A DNA stretch of 23,906 nucleotides from CAZJHX01 sp964545715. GTDB taxonomy: Bacteria > Myxococcota_A > UBA9042 > GCA-2863065. The notes under the pieces are model-generated. The model made no database searches. It was given only the letters and a program-made list of their open reading frames with translations, and had not been told where the DNA came from. This document shows, piece after piece, positions 7,913 to 15,510 of this stretch. Made by a program: the position numbers and the translations under genes. Each line of letters starts with the position of its first letter. The stretch's first letter is position 1. The stretch covers positions 1 through 23,906 of the forward strand of contig CAZJHX010000161.1 of the NCBI GenBank assembly GCA_964545715.1, in the 5' to 3' direction.

Positions 7913-8887
7913 CGTGGTGCGAAACCCCAGATCGTCGGCAAGCGCGACGCCGTCAAAGTCGGCTGCGCGAAACGGCAGGTCCAGGTGGGGCCCGCTCGTC
8001 GGCGGCGTTGGGTAGAGCAGCCTCCCGGGCTCTTCGGTCTTGAATCGCGTCGGGTAGATCGTCGCCTCCAAGACCAGCTCAGCCGCGCGAATCGCCGGGT
8101 CTTCGATAGTCGCCAGCGCGCGTCGCCTGGAGTCGTCCTGCAGGTCGTTCAGCAGCCGATCGAGCGCGGTCGGATCCGGCGACGCCCCGTCTGAGAATGC
8201 CTCCGACGTATCGCCCGCCGGCGTCGGTCGGGGCGCGTTGTGATGACGCCACAGGGACGTCCCGCCGGGCGGCGCAAACGGGTCCACGAGCACGCCGCCC
8301 AGGATCACGTTGTAGTGCACGTGCGGCGCAACCCATGGAAACGAGACGACCGCGTCGATGCCCGAGTAGCCCGTCAGCGCGACCGGCTGGCCACGCCCCA
8401 CGACGTCACCCACACGCACCAACGGGCGGGCCAGGTGGTTGTGGCTGGTCAGCAGGCCGCCGCCGTGATCCAGGCACAGCTTGAGCCCGCCTCGATTCCA
8501 CTCGCGCCGAATCGAGGCCACCCGCCCCGGCGCCGCGGCGACCGTCACCGTGCCGGGCGGGACCACAAAGTCCGTGCCGTTGTGGCTGTTGTATGTCAGC
8601 GAGCGCCCGCGAAAGTCGTGTACCTGGGTCACCCGCACCGACCAGCCGTCGCCGGCGGGGGTCTGGGTGTGATTGAACAGGTTGGCGATCGGGACCGTGC
8701 GCCCACAGACCCGGCGCCCCAGCCACGTCGGCACCGCCAGCCGTGGGGTGAACACGCGCAGGCTGCTCGGTCCAAAGCGGGACGGCGGCACGAGCGGGTC
8801 TCCGGTGAGCGCCACCTTGGCCTGAGCCAGCGTGGCGCGCAGGGGGGTGATGCCCAGCACCTCCGCAACAGTGAGTCGCGAGTGCAT
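7910..8887 (-). CDS. M23 (LytM-type) metallopeptidase-like protein, no signal peptide
   Basis: The protein has 325 residues from the ATG at 8887, whose A-T-G overlaps the TGA of the upstream radical SAM gene by one base (TGATG), implying translational coupling. The M23 zinc site is complete: HxxxD as His102/Asp106 (SHNGTDF) and HxH as His189/His191 (APHVHYN). Between them are the usual GRV and 'vGDVVGRGQPVALTG' strands, like the family's 'G..V.kGq.ig..G'. About 90 residues precede and 110 follow the domain, including a Pro-rich stretch. M23 enzymes cut Gly- or D-Ala-containing peptide bonds in murein, but no signal peptide or membrane segment is seen here. That, with the operon partner, makes a cytoplasmic processing role worth considering. 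An unannotated export route is the alternative. Confidence 0.82.
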   Translation of the reverse strand: MHSRLTVAEVLGITPLRATLAQAKVALTGDPLVPPSRFGPSSLRVFTPRLAVPTWLGRRVCGRTVPIANLFNHTQTPAGDGWSVRVTQVHDFRGRSLTYNSHNGTDFVVPPGTVTVAAAPGRVASIRREWNRGGLKLCLDHGGGLLTSHNHLARPLVRVGDVVGRGQPVALTGYSGIDAVVSFPWVAPHVHYNVILGGVLVDPFAPPGGTSLWRHHNAPRPTPAGDTSEAFSDGASPDPTALDRLLNDLQDDSRRRALATIEDPAIRAAELVLEATIYPTRFKTEEPGRLLYPTPPTSGPHLDLPFRAADFDGVALADDLGFRTT

Positions 8888-11301
8888 CACCCGATCCAGC
8901 GCGCTACGTCCAGGCGGTCGCCGTCGCGCGCGGTGACCAGGACGTACCCCGGGGCCGCGCCGTTCTTCACAAACGTGGCGCCAAGGGTGTCCTCGTCGAT
9001 CTGCAGCGAGCCGCCGACCGCGCGCCACTCCAGCGTGGCGCCGTCCGGAAGCGCCGCAACCAGGCGCGTGGGCTCGGACGACTTCACGTGCGCCGACCGT
9101 GGACGCAGCGTCACCCGAAACGCCCGGTCCAGCGGCAGCGCGGCCAGGTCAGGCGCCCGGGACGGCGAGGTCGTGTCCATCGCCGCGTCCGGCGGCGGCG
9201 GGTCGACCGGCGGGCCGATGTCCTGCGTCTTGCTGTCCTCCTCGGCGTCGGCCGGCTCATCGATATCGTCCGCCTCGTCCGCATCCTCCTGCACCACATC
9301 GGGGGGCAGCGGATCGGCGACCATGATGTCGTCCTCTTCGTCGGCGTCCTCATCCACCACATCCGCCTCCACCACATCCGGCGGCAGCGGATCGGCGACC
9401 ATGATGTCCTCGTCGTCCCCGGCGTCCTCCCCGATCACATCGTCGGGCAGCGGATCGGCCACCATCACGTCGTCAGGCAGCGGATCGGCCACCATGACGT
9501 CCTCGGAGAACACGTCCGGCGGCGGGGGATCCACCACCATGGTGTCCGGCGGCAGCGGGTCGACCACAGACGTCTGCCCGCAGCCCTGGGCGGCGGTGGC
9601 CATCGTCGCGGCGGCCGCCAGCATGGCGACGGTCTTCTTGGCGGTCTGCGCCGGCGATCTCGGGTTCAGCACGCGCGGGGCCAGCCTGGTGCCCAGGCGG
9701 TCCATCGTACGCCGCATCGACTCCAGCGCAGACCAGTAGTGCGCGTCCTGCGCCGCGACGTCTTGAGCCAGCGCCCGGGTGAAGCGCAGCACCTGGTCTG
9801 TGGTCGGGTTGGATGCCACGAAGTCCCGCGCGCGGGTCAGTCCGGCAAGCGTGTCCTCACCCAACCCGCGCACCAGGTTCTGGGTCTTGTCATGCATCGT
9901 GCGCACGCGTCGCCCGCCGTGGAAGTGGGTGAGGATCGCAGCCAGGTACCCGACGCCGCTTGCCAGGTTGGCCACGCTCTGCGGCCCGAAGTTACGCCCG
10001 CCGTAGACGATCGCGCAGATGCGGAAGAGCAGCTCGGCCCGCGGGTCCGCGATGGTGTAGGTCATGCCCTCCAGCCCGCCGCGCAGGCGATCCTGGTCGC
10101 GCAGGCTCTTCTCTAGCCACGAGCCGGGATAGACCTCCGCGCGACAGAAGTTCCACGGGAAGTCGCACGCGTCGCGCAAAAACGCGATGTTGTCGCTGAC
10201 GTCCTGCAGCGTGGTGTCCGGCTCGAAGAGCAGCACGTTGAAGCAGGCGTAGATCCCCGCCTCCCGCAGCAGGCGCAGGCTCTCCCGGCATTTGGCCACG
10301 GTGGTGTCGCGTCCGAGGTGGTTCAGGCCGTTTTGGGAGCCGTTCTCGATGCCCACGTACATGCGCAGTACGCCGATCTCTCTCGCCTGTCGCAGCAGGT
10401 CGGCGCTCAGGCTGTCGGGCCGGCACTTGGCCACGATGCCGATCTGCCCGGCGCCGCGGTCGTCCAGCTCGGCGCGCATGGCGCGTAGTCGGGAGAGCGT
10501 GCGAGCCGGCTTGGGCAGAAACAGGTTCTCGTCGTGAAAGCAGAAGATGCGGGCTTTGCGCTCGAAGTACTCGGCCGCCATCTCGGCGCCAACCGCGCGC
10601 GGATCACGCAGGCGCACGCGCGCGCCCTGGCGACCGCGGTGGTAGGTGTGAATCGAGCAGTATGTGCAGTGCTGCCAGCAGCCGCGGCTGCTCAGAATGG
10701 GCACGAAGCCCAGCCCGGCGTGCTGAGCCGGCCGGCCGTCGCGTGCCGGTGAGGACAGCGAGTCGAGATTGGCGACGGCACGGCGGGCCGGCGTGGCCCC
10801 GGGACGGCCCTCGGGCAGCCGAAAGGCCAGCCCCTCGATCTGGGACAGTCGCTTTGCCAGCGCCGGGGTGGTCACTCGCGCGGACCCGGGTGCGGCGTCG
10901 CCACGGAGCCCGCCGCCTTCAGCCTGCAGCGCGTTGGCCAGCTCCACGACCGTCTCTTCGCCGTCGTGGCGCACGATGAGATCGACCTCTGGATAGCGCT
11001 CCAGAATCTGGCCGGAGCGCGCCGTCGGGATATGGCCGCCCCAGACGATGGGCGTCGCGATGCCGGCCTCGCGGACACGTTTGACCAGCCCGGCGAAGTC
11101 GATCAGGCGGTGCTGAAACGCGACGCTGATGCCGATGAGATCGGGCTCGTCTGCGGCAAGCTGCTCGATGAGTCGCTCGCGGTCCCGGTCGGAGTCGTAG
11201 CCCAGAATACGCACGTCGTGGCCCGCCTGACGCAGCGGCGGCGCCAGGTAGCGTAGAGCCAGATTCTCCTCGAGCACAGCACCGAGCAACGCGACGTACA
11301 T
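8887..11301 (-). CDS. B12-binding radical SAM enzyme with a fused lipoprotein-like, VDPxP-repeat and Ig-like tail
   Basis: The protein has 804 residues; the ATG at 11301 follows AGGGAGG. Residues 1-130 are a Rossmann-type cobalamin-binding domain (GHDVRILGYD, DLIGISV, PIVWGGH, DLIVRHDGEETV). The radical SAM core (about 198-460) has CxxxCxxC at Cys208/212/215 (SRGCWQHCTYC), then FHDENLF, GIVAKCRPD and MYVGIENGSQ. A helical region follows to about 555. At 556-574 comes a weak hydrophobic stretch ending QGC, like an internal lipoprotein signal. From 578 to about 708 there are seven acidic repeats of the form (M/V)V(A/V)DP(L/P)P(P/D)D, and a small Ig-like domain ends the protein. B12-radical SAM enzymes typically methylate or rearrange unactivated carbons in peptides, lipids or small molecules. 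No separate substrate is visible; the repeats are a candidate self-substrate. The gene is coupled to the M23 gene. Confidence 0.85.
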   Translation of the reverse strand: MYVALLGAVLEENLALRYLAPPLRQAGHDVRILGYDSDRDRERLIEQLAADEPDLIGISVAFQHRLIDFAGLVKRVREAGIATPIVWGGHIPTARSGQILERYPEVDLIVRHDGEETVVELANALQAEGGGLRGDAAPGSARVTTPALAKRLSQIEGLAFRLPEGRPGATPARRAVANLDSLSSPARDGRPAQHAGLGFVPILSSRGCWQHCTYCSIHTYHRGRQGARVRLRDPRAVGAEMAAEYFERKARIFCFHDENLFLPKPARTLSRLRAMRAELDDRGAGQIGIVAKCRPDSLSADLLRQAREIGVLRMYVGIENGSQNGLNHLGRDTTVAKCRESLRLLREAGIYACFNVLLFEPDTTLQDVSDNIAFLRDACDFPWNFCRAEVYPGSWLEKSLRDQDRLRGGLEGMTYTIADPRAELLFRICAIVYGGRNFGPQSVANLASGVGYLAAILTHFHGGRRVRTMHDKTQNLVRGLGEDTLAGLTRARDFVASNPTTDQVLRFTRALAQDVAAQDAHYWSALESMRRTMDRLGTRLAPRVLNPRSPAQTAKKTVAMLAAAATMATAAQGCGQTSVVDPLPPDTMVVDPPPPDVFSEDVMVADPLPDDVMVADPLPDDVIGEDAGDDEDIMVADPLPPDVVEADVVDEDADEEDDIMVADPLPPDVVQEDADEADDIDEPADAEEDSKTQDIGPPVDPPPPDAAMDTTSPSRAPDLAALPLDRAFRVTLRPRSAHVKSSEPTRLVAALPDGATLEWRAVGGSLQIDEDTLGATFVKNGAAPGYVLVTARDGDRLDVARWIG
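9180..9567 (-). repeat. Seven imperfect coding repeats (V-D-P-x-P motif) in the radical SAM tail
   Basis: Units in order from the N-terminal side: VVDPLPPD, MVVDPPPPD, MVADPLPDD, MVADPLPDD, MVADPLPPD, MVADPLPPD, PPVDPPPPD. Acidic spacers of varying length (0 to about 40 residues) separate them. At the DNA level the middle four share a core like GGCAGCGGATCGGC (plus strand) at about 9304, 9384, 9446 and 9476. Confidence 0.85.
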
Positions 11302-11331
11302 GGGGCCTCCCTGATGTCTTGGTGTTCCAAA

Positions 11332-11337
11332 AGGGTA
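11332..11337 (-). promoter_or_regulatory. -10 box (TACCCT) for the radical SAM-M23 operon
   Basis: TACCCT on the minus strand has its centre 32 bp from the centre of the FNR-like site at 11361-11372, as in class II activation at -41.5. It would leave a leader of about 24 bases containing the AGGGAGG ribosome site. Confidence 0.4.
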
Positions 11338-11360
11338 CCGCCGCGCCGGGGCCGCGATCC

Positions 11361-11372
11361 TGACCCGCGTCA
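11361..11372. promoter_or_regulatory. FNR/CRP-like operator TGAC-CCGC-GTCA in a divergent promoter
   Basis: This perfect palindromic site (CTGAC-N4-GTCAG) lies in the 158-bp divergent region between the radical SAM and lysyl oxidase-cytochrome genes. A -10-like box lies exactly 32 bp away, centre to centre, on each side (11332-11337 minus, 11396-11401 plus), so one bound dimer could serve both promoters. Confidence 0.5.
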
Positions 11373-11395
11373 GAGGTTCGGCTGACTCGGCCGGG

Positions 11396-11401
11396 TATGT
11401 G
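11396..11401 (+). promoter_or_regulatory. Candidate -10 box (TATGTG) for the lysyl oxidase-cytochrome gene
   Basis: TATGTG lies 32 bp downstream of the FNR-like operator centre. It lacks the final T of the consensus. The predicted start of transcription is near 11408. Confidence 0.35.
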
Positions 11402-11411
11402 CAGAATTGAG

Positions 11412-11424
11412 TGTACAGTGTACA
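11412..11424. promoter_or_regulatory. Perfect palindrome TGTACA-G-TGTACA
   Basis: This 13-base dyad of two self-complementary TGTACA hexamers around a single G sits just after the predicted transcription start of the gene at 11460, where a repressor site would be expected. No regulator can be named. Confidence 0.35.
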
Positions 11425-11459
11425 TACTACCGCCGATAAACAGCAGAGGGAGACTCCCC

Positions 11460-13736
11460 GTGAAGCTCTACAGGCTCTCGTGTGCCCTGATTATGTGTGC
11501 CTCGCTCACCGTGCCCGCCGACTCCGAAGCGATCACGCTGGGTGACCTGGATTTCGGGGTCGACGCGTTCGGCCGGTCTCCGCATCTCTCCGTCGGACCC
11601 CACGGCGACGCACTTTACGTCCTGCGGCACCTCGTGGCGGTGGATGGCGGGCCGCGACTGCGAGTCAGCGCCGACAACTTTCAGACTGTGACACCGCTCA
11701 CCACACTGGGGCCCGGCGCATGGACCAGCACGGTGGACGATCCGGGCTCGCTCAGAGTCCGCTTTGACGGACAGCTGGACAACGACACGAACGGTGACGG
11801 TCACGGGGTCGTCGCCCTGACGGTGACGATCACAAACCTGCGCAGTACACCGATGACAGTGTCTCATGTGGTCCACGCCGACCTGGACATCGCGGGTACT
11901 CCCGGCGGCGATACGGGTGTCCACATCGGGGCTGTCGCGGACCGGATCGAGCAGTCGGAGGGCGCGCAGCACTACGAGCTTGCGGGCACGCGGCCCGCCG
12001 GCGCCTGGATGGTCGGTCCGTACCCCACAGTGGTCAACCTGCTGGGCGACGGCGGCACGTCCCTGCCGGACGCCTCGTCACCTTTTGGCCCGGCCGACGT
12101 CGAGGCGGCGCTGGAGTACGATCTGCAGCTGGATCCGGGCGCGTCGGTGGCCGTGGAGTTGGTGCTGACCAGCGGCTCTGAAGAGCCAGGCGGCGGTGGC
12201 GATGACGGAGGCGGCGATGACGGCGGTGGCACCGGAGAGTGCGCGGGCTCGACGCCGCTGCTGCCGGACCTGACGGTGTGGGCTGACGAGGGCCGGGGCT
12301 ACCTGTACGGCAGTCGCCTGGACACGGACAGCCAGCCGGGCCGAAAGTTGCTGCGCTTCTCGACCGCGACCAACAACGAGGGCGACGGTCCGCTGGACGT
12401 GCGCGCGGGGCCGGCGGATCCCGACGGCGGGCACACCGTGGAGCAGCGGGTCTTTCACACCGACGGCTGCGTGGAGGACCAGGAGGTCGGTCACTTTCAC
12501 GGCGACGATGGTCACCTGCACTTCGATGGCTGGGCCAAGTACCGGCTGCGAGCCGTGACCGACGGCGGCGGCGTGGGCGAGGTGGTCGCAGACGCGCAAA
12601 AACAGAGCTTCTGCCTGATGGACGTGACCCCGTACGACACGTCGCTGCCCGGCGCGCCCTCGCAGGCCACCTACAACTCGTGTGGGCTGGACCAGGGCAT
12701 CTCGGTCGGCTGGACCGACGTCTACAGCGCCAGCCTGGAGAACCAGTGGATCGACGTCACCGATGTAGAGCCGTGCGACTACTGGCTGGAGATCGAGGTC
12801 GACCCCGACCAGCGCCTGCGCGAGACGGATGAGACCAACAACATCGCCCGCGTTATTGTGGATCTGGGCGACGACTGTGGCTCGGGGGACCCGCCGCCGC
12901 CCGATGACGACCCGCCGCCGCCGGATGACGATCCGCCGCCGCCCGATGACGATCCGCCGCCGCCCGATGACGATCCGCCGCCGCCCGATGACGATCCGCC
13001 GTCAGGTGACTGCGTCGTGGACGAGGACTGCAGCGACGGGCGCTTCTGCAGCGGCGCGGAGACGTGCAACAGCGGGGTCTGCACACCCGGCACATGGCCA
13101 TGCGGGGCCGACTGGTGCCTGGAGTTTTTCGACATCTGCGCAGAGTGCCTGTTCGACGACGAGTGCCCGAGCGGTCAGTGCATCGACCTGTCCTGTGGGG
13201 GCCAGCCGGACCCCGATCCTGAGCCCGAGCCCGAGCCCGAGCCGGAGCCCGAGCCCGAGCCTGAGCCCGAACCCGAGCCCGAGCCGGTCTGGGTCGGCGA
13301 TCTGGAGGTCCTGTCTTCCACCAGATGCGGCGGCTGCCATGGTCCTGGCGGGTTTGCGCACCCGCTGTACACGTACGCCCAGTGGGTCGATGAGTTCGAC
13401 GCGATCATGGGCACCGTTCAAGCGGGCACCATGCCTCCGAGCGGGCCGCTGTCCGACGACGACGCGCTGCGGTTGACCGCCTGGGCCGACGCCGGCTTCC
13501 CGACCGGAGGCGTCGTCTTCTCGGTGGACGTGGAGCCGATCTCAGAAGAGCGCTGCGGCGGGTGTCACGGCCCCAACGCCTTCGCGCACCCGATCCACAC
13601 CTACGTTCAGTGGGTGGATGAGTTCGACGCGATCATGGCGGCCATCGACGGCGGCACGATGCCTCCCAATGGCTCGATGACGGCGGACGAGATCGACACG
13701 CTCAATGACTGGGCTTCGTCGGGGTTTGCGCCCTGA
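11460..13736 (+). CDS. Secreted lysyl-oxidase-like protein fused to Cys-rich and tandem c-type cytochrome domains
   Basis: The protein has 758 residues. GTG at 11460 was chosen over an ATG at 11397 because GAGGGAG lies 8 bases before it and a signal peptide follows (VKLYRLSCALIMCASLTVPA). Residues about 25-245 are a beta-rich region; a Gly/Asp linker follows. Residues 269-474 match the lysyl oxidase domain: LPDLTVWAD, LLRFSTATNNEGDGPLDV, GHLHFDGWAKYRL (candidate copper His-x-His), KQSFCLMDV, GISVGWTDVY and VDPDQRLRETDETNN. A PPPPDDD repeat linker, a Cys-rich module (CVVDEDCSDGRFC...) and an EP-repeat linker come next. Two 76-residue copies of a heme domain end the protein, each with CxxCH (623-627, 699-703) and a GTMPP with a likely axial Met. 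The implied role is oxidation coupled to electron transfer outside the cell. Its tail overlaps the convergent gene by 35 bases. Confidence 0.82.
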   Translation: MKLYRLSCALIMCASLTVPADSEAITLGDLDFGVDAFGRSPHLSVGPHGDALYVLRHLVAVDGGPRLRVSADNFQTVTPLTTLGPGAWTSTVDDPGSLRVRFDGQLDNDTNGDGHGVVALTVTITNLRSTPMTVSHVVHADLDIAGTPGGDTGVHIGAVADRIEQSEGAQHYELAGTRPAGAWMVGPYPTVVNLLGDGGTSLPDASSPFGPADVEAALEYDLQLDPGASVAVELVLTSGSEEPGGGGDDGGGDDGGGTGECAGSTPLLPDLTVWADEGRGYLYGSRLDTDSQPGRKLLRFSTATNNEGDGPLDVRAGPADPDGGHTVEQRVFHTDGCVEDQEVGHFHGDDGHLHFDGWAKYRLRAVTDGGGVGEVVADAQKQSFCLMDVTPYDTSLPGAPSQATYNSCGLDQGISVGWTDVYSASLENQWIDVTDVEPCDYWLEIEVDPDQRLRETDETNNIARVIVDLGDDCGSGDPPPPDDDPPPPDDDPPPPDDDPPPPDDDPPPPDDDPPSGDCVVDEDCSDGRFCSGAETCNSGVCTPGTWPCGADWCLEFFDICAECLFDDECPSGQCIDLSCGGQPDPDPEPEPEPEPEPEPEPEPEPEPEPVWVGDLEVLSSTRCGGCHGPGGFAHPLYTYAQWVDEFDAIMGTVQAGTMPPSGPLSDDDALRLTAWADAGFPTGGVVFSVDVEPISEERCGGCHGPNAFAHPIHTYVQWVDEFDAIMAAIDGGTMPPNGSMTADEIDTLNDWASSGFAP
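12888..13002 (+). repeat. 21-base coding repeat (PPPPDDD) linker
   Basis: Five tandem, near-identical 21-base units encode a PPPPDDD linker between the lysyl oxidase-like and Cys-rich domains. Near identity suggests recent slippage; copy number may vary between strains. Confidence 0.9.
13207..13288 (+). repeat. Glu-Pro dipeptide repeat linker
   Basis: A run of GAG-CCX codons encodes Asp-Pro and then Glu-Pro dipeptides, a stiff extended linker in front of the heme domains. Confidence 0.9.
13300..13733 (+). repeat. Tandem duplicated heme c domain
   Basis: Two copies share CGGCHGP, FAHP, QWVDEFDAIM and GTMPP in the same order, about 228 bases apart. This shows an internal duplication within the gene at 11460-13736. 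Confidence 0.85.
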
Positions 13737-15462
13737 TCAGGCCGCGCTGGGCTCTGGCGTTGCCCGGATCCAGCCTCAGTGCGCCGTCAAAGGCCGCCTC
13801 AGCCTCCGTATGTCGTCCCAGTCGCATCAGCGCGCCACCGAGATTGATGCGCGTCCGCGGCGAGGCGGGGTCGAGCGCGATCGACGCCTCGAGTACCTGT
13901 ACCGCCTCCGCGGATCGTCCCAGCTTGTGAAGCAGCACGCCCAGGTTGTTGTGTGCCACCACCGAGCGCGGGTCCAGCGCGATCGCCGCGCGGAAGCGGT
14001 CGACGGCGTCCTTCGTGCGGCCCTGTCGTACCAGCGCCACGCCGTCGCTGAGCTTCTCACGGGCGGCCCGAGGGGCCCGCGTGCTGCCGGGTGGATCCAA
14101 CGACGCGAGCAGGTGTCGCGCCTTCAGATCGCCGGGCTCACGCGCCAGAACAACGGCGAGCTGACTGCGCGTCTCGGCGGTGTCGCCCGCGACATGGTGC
14201 AGTGACGCCAGGCGCCGATGCAGCGCGGTCGAGGTCAGGAGCCCCCAGGACTGCACGCGCTGGAAGTGGTGCAGCGCAGTCGCCTGATCGTCTGTGCTCT
14301 CGGTGGCTGTACCGTGACCGATCCGGTCGAAAGCCCGCTGGCCCGCGTACTCGTGGTAGCGAATCACAGCGCTGTGAGCCACCAGTCCTGCCACCAGCAC
14401 CAGCATCGCCGCTGTCACCCGGCCCGCCCGCGTGAGACTCCCATGTCGGTTGAGCCGCAGGTGGCCCAGGCGCACGCGGCGTCCACGTACGAGCTTGGCG
14501 CCGACGACGGCCAGGTACGCGGTCATCATGGCCATGCCCAGCGCCAGCAGCAGCGGGATGGCGTCGTAGAGCCCGCGGAAGATCACAAAGAAGACCAGCA
14601 CGCCGGCGCCCAGCGCGGCGTCCTCGGCCACCGTAAAGTCGTAGCGCGTCGGTTTGGCTCGCTTGTGCGCGATCGGATGCGGGCGGGCATAGCCAAAAGA
14701 GAGCACGCCGTTGGGACAGGCGCTGACGCAGTCCAGGTCCTTGAGGCACGCCGGGCTCACGATGCGGCCGTACTCCCGAACCTCGTCGTGTACGCGCACC
14801 CGAGAGTCGCAGACCGACGTGCACTTGCCGCATTGGGTGCAGTCGTCGGCCTTGGCCAGGATCCGACCGGGCGCGACGCGATCTACGATGTTGAACAGCG
14901 CCCCCCAGGGGCAGCCGTAGGTGCAAAAGCCGCGCGAGCCGAGCACGTAGACGATGGCAAAGCCGCAGATCAAAAACGTGGCCATGGTGACCTCGGCGCC
15001 CGGCAGGTTTCGCCAGAAGTCGTCCGTGACAAACGAGCCCCACCCCTGCGCGTCGGTCAGGGTCACAAACTTCGGGGCGGCGTGTCCGTGCCACAGACGG
15101 GTCACCTGAGGCCACACGAACAGGTAGAGCATCACGCCCAGCGGCACGAACAGCAGCACCCGCGAGCGCACCTGTTTGGGCTTGATGTGCAGCTTCTTCA
15201 GCATCCAGGCGCACAGATCCTGCAGCGCGACGACGTGGCACGCCCACGAGCAGAAGAAGCGGCCGAAGATCAGCACGGACAGCACCACCAGCGTCATGAA
15301 GATCGTGCCGGCGGTGATCACGCCGAGATGAACGGTGTGCAGCACCTCGTTCAGGTCCAGCGGGGCCAGGGTGCGTCCGGCGACCAGCCAGTGCGCGATG
15401 TGGCCCGCGATAAGCAGATGCACCCCGATCAGGGTGGCGACGCGTCGCTTGGCGTAGTTCAT
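13702..15462 (-). CDS. NapH/NosR-like membrane polyferredoxin fused to TPR repeats
   Basis: The protein has 586 residues. The N-terminal half is membrane-bound, with helices near residues 8-28, 45-66, 105-120 and 160-180. It carries two NapH/NosR-type CxxxC motifs: RFFCSWACH and GFCTYGCPWGALF. A ferredoxin domain follows, with one complete cluster motif (CTQCGKCTSVC) and a second motif in which the second Cys is Asp (CLKDLDCVSACP). Two more helices precede a C-terminal third with about three TPRs (such as AVDRFRAAIALDP, AHNNLGVLLHKLG). Family members pass electrons from the quinone pool to periplasmic partners. The convergent cytochrome gene, overlapping by 35 bases, is a possible partner, but this is inference. 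An FNR-like site lies 64-75 bases upstream. A five-base hairpin sits directly before the ATG and may affect initiation. I see no clear Shine-Dalgarno sequence. Confidence 0.82.
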   Translation of the reverse strand: MNYAKRRVATLIGVHLLIAGHIAHWLVAGRTLAPLDLNEVLHTVHLGVITAGTIFMTLVVLSVLIFGRFFCSWACHVVALQDLCAWMLKKLHIKPKQVRSRVLLFVPLGVMLYLFVWPQVTRLWHGHAAPKFVTLTDAQGWGSFVTDDFWRNLPGAEVTMATFLICGFAIVYVLGSRGFCTYGCPWGALFNIVDRVAPGRILAKADDCTQCGKCTSVCDSRVRVHDEVREYGRIVSPACLKDLDCVSACPNGVLSFGYARPHPIAHKRAKPTRYDFTVAEDAALGAGVLVFFVIFRGLYDAIPLLLALGMAMMTAYLAVVGAKLVRGRRVRLGHLRLNRHGSLTRAGRVTAAMLVLVAGLVAHSAVIRYHEYAGQRAFDRIGHGTATESTDDQATALHHFQRVQSWGLLTSTALHRRLASLHHVAGDTAETRSQLAVVLAREPGDLKARHLLASLDPPGSTRAPRAAREKLSDGVALVRQGRTKDAVDRFRAAIALDPRSVVAHNNLGVLLHKLGRSAEAVQVLEASIALDPASPRTRINLGGALMRLGRHTEAEAAFDGALRLDPGNARAQRGLIRAQTPTKPSH

Positions 15463-15510
15463 GCCCGGTAAATCGGGCGTCTCGGACTCGTTAAATGGAG
15501 CTGTTTCGGC

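Noticed and set aside
8887..9700. Separate lipoprotein gene inside the radical SAM gene
   Set aside because: The segment looks like a signal peptide plus acidic lipoprotein, but no ribosome site with a good start was found before it and the frame is continuous with the enzyme. Kept as one fusion, with internal initiation not excluded.
9088..10116. Plus-strand open frame over the radical SAM tail repeats
   Set aside because: Repetitive DNA in the true gene gives a repetitive mirror frame (runs of GDHDV); the opposite strand has the enzyme motifs.
11360..11373. Small hairpin terminator in the divergent region
   Set aside because: A five-base stem without a T-run between two divergent genes has nothing to terminate; its symmetry fits a protein-binding site.
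12888..13288. CRISPR-like or satellite array
   Set aside because: The repeats are in frame, encode PPPPDDD and EP linkers, and have no unique spacers.
14218..15471. Long open frame on the plus strand opposite the polyferredoxin gene
   Set aside because: It encodes a His/Gln/Arg-rich protein with no domain and is explained by high GC and the codon pattern of the real gene on the other strand, whose translation has clear Fe-S and TPR motifs.
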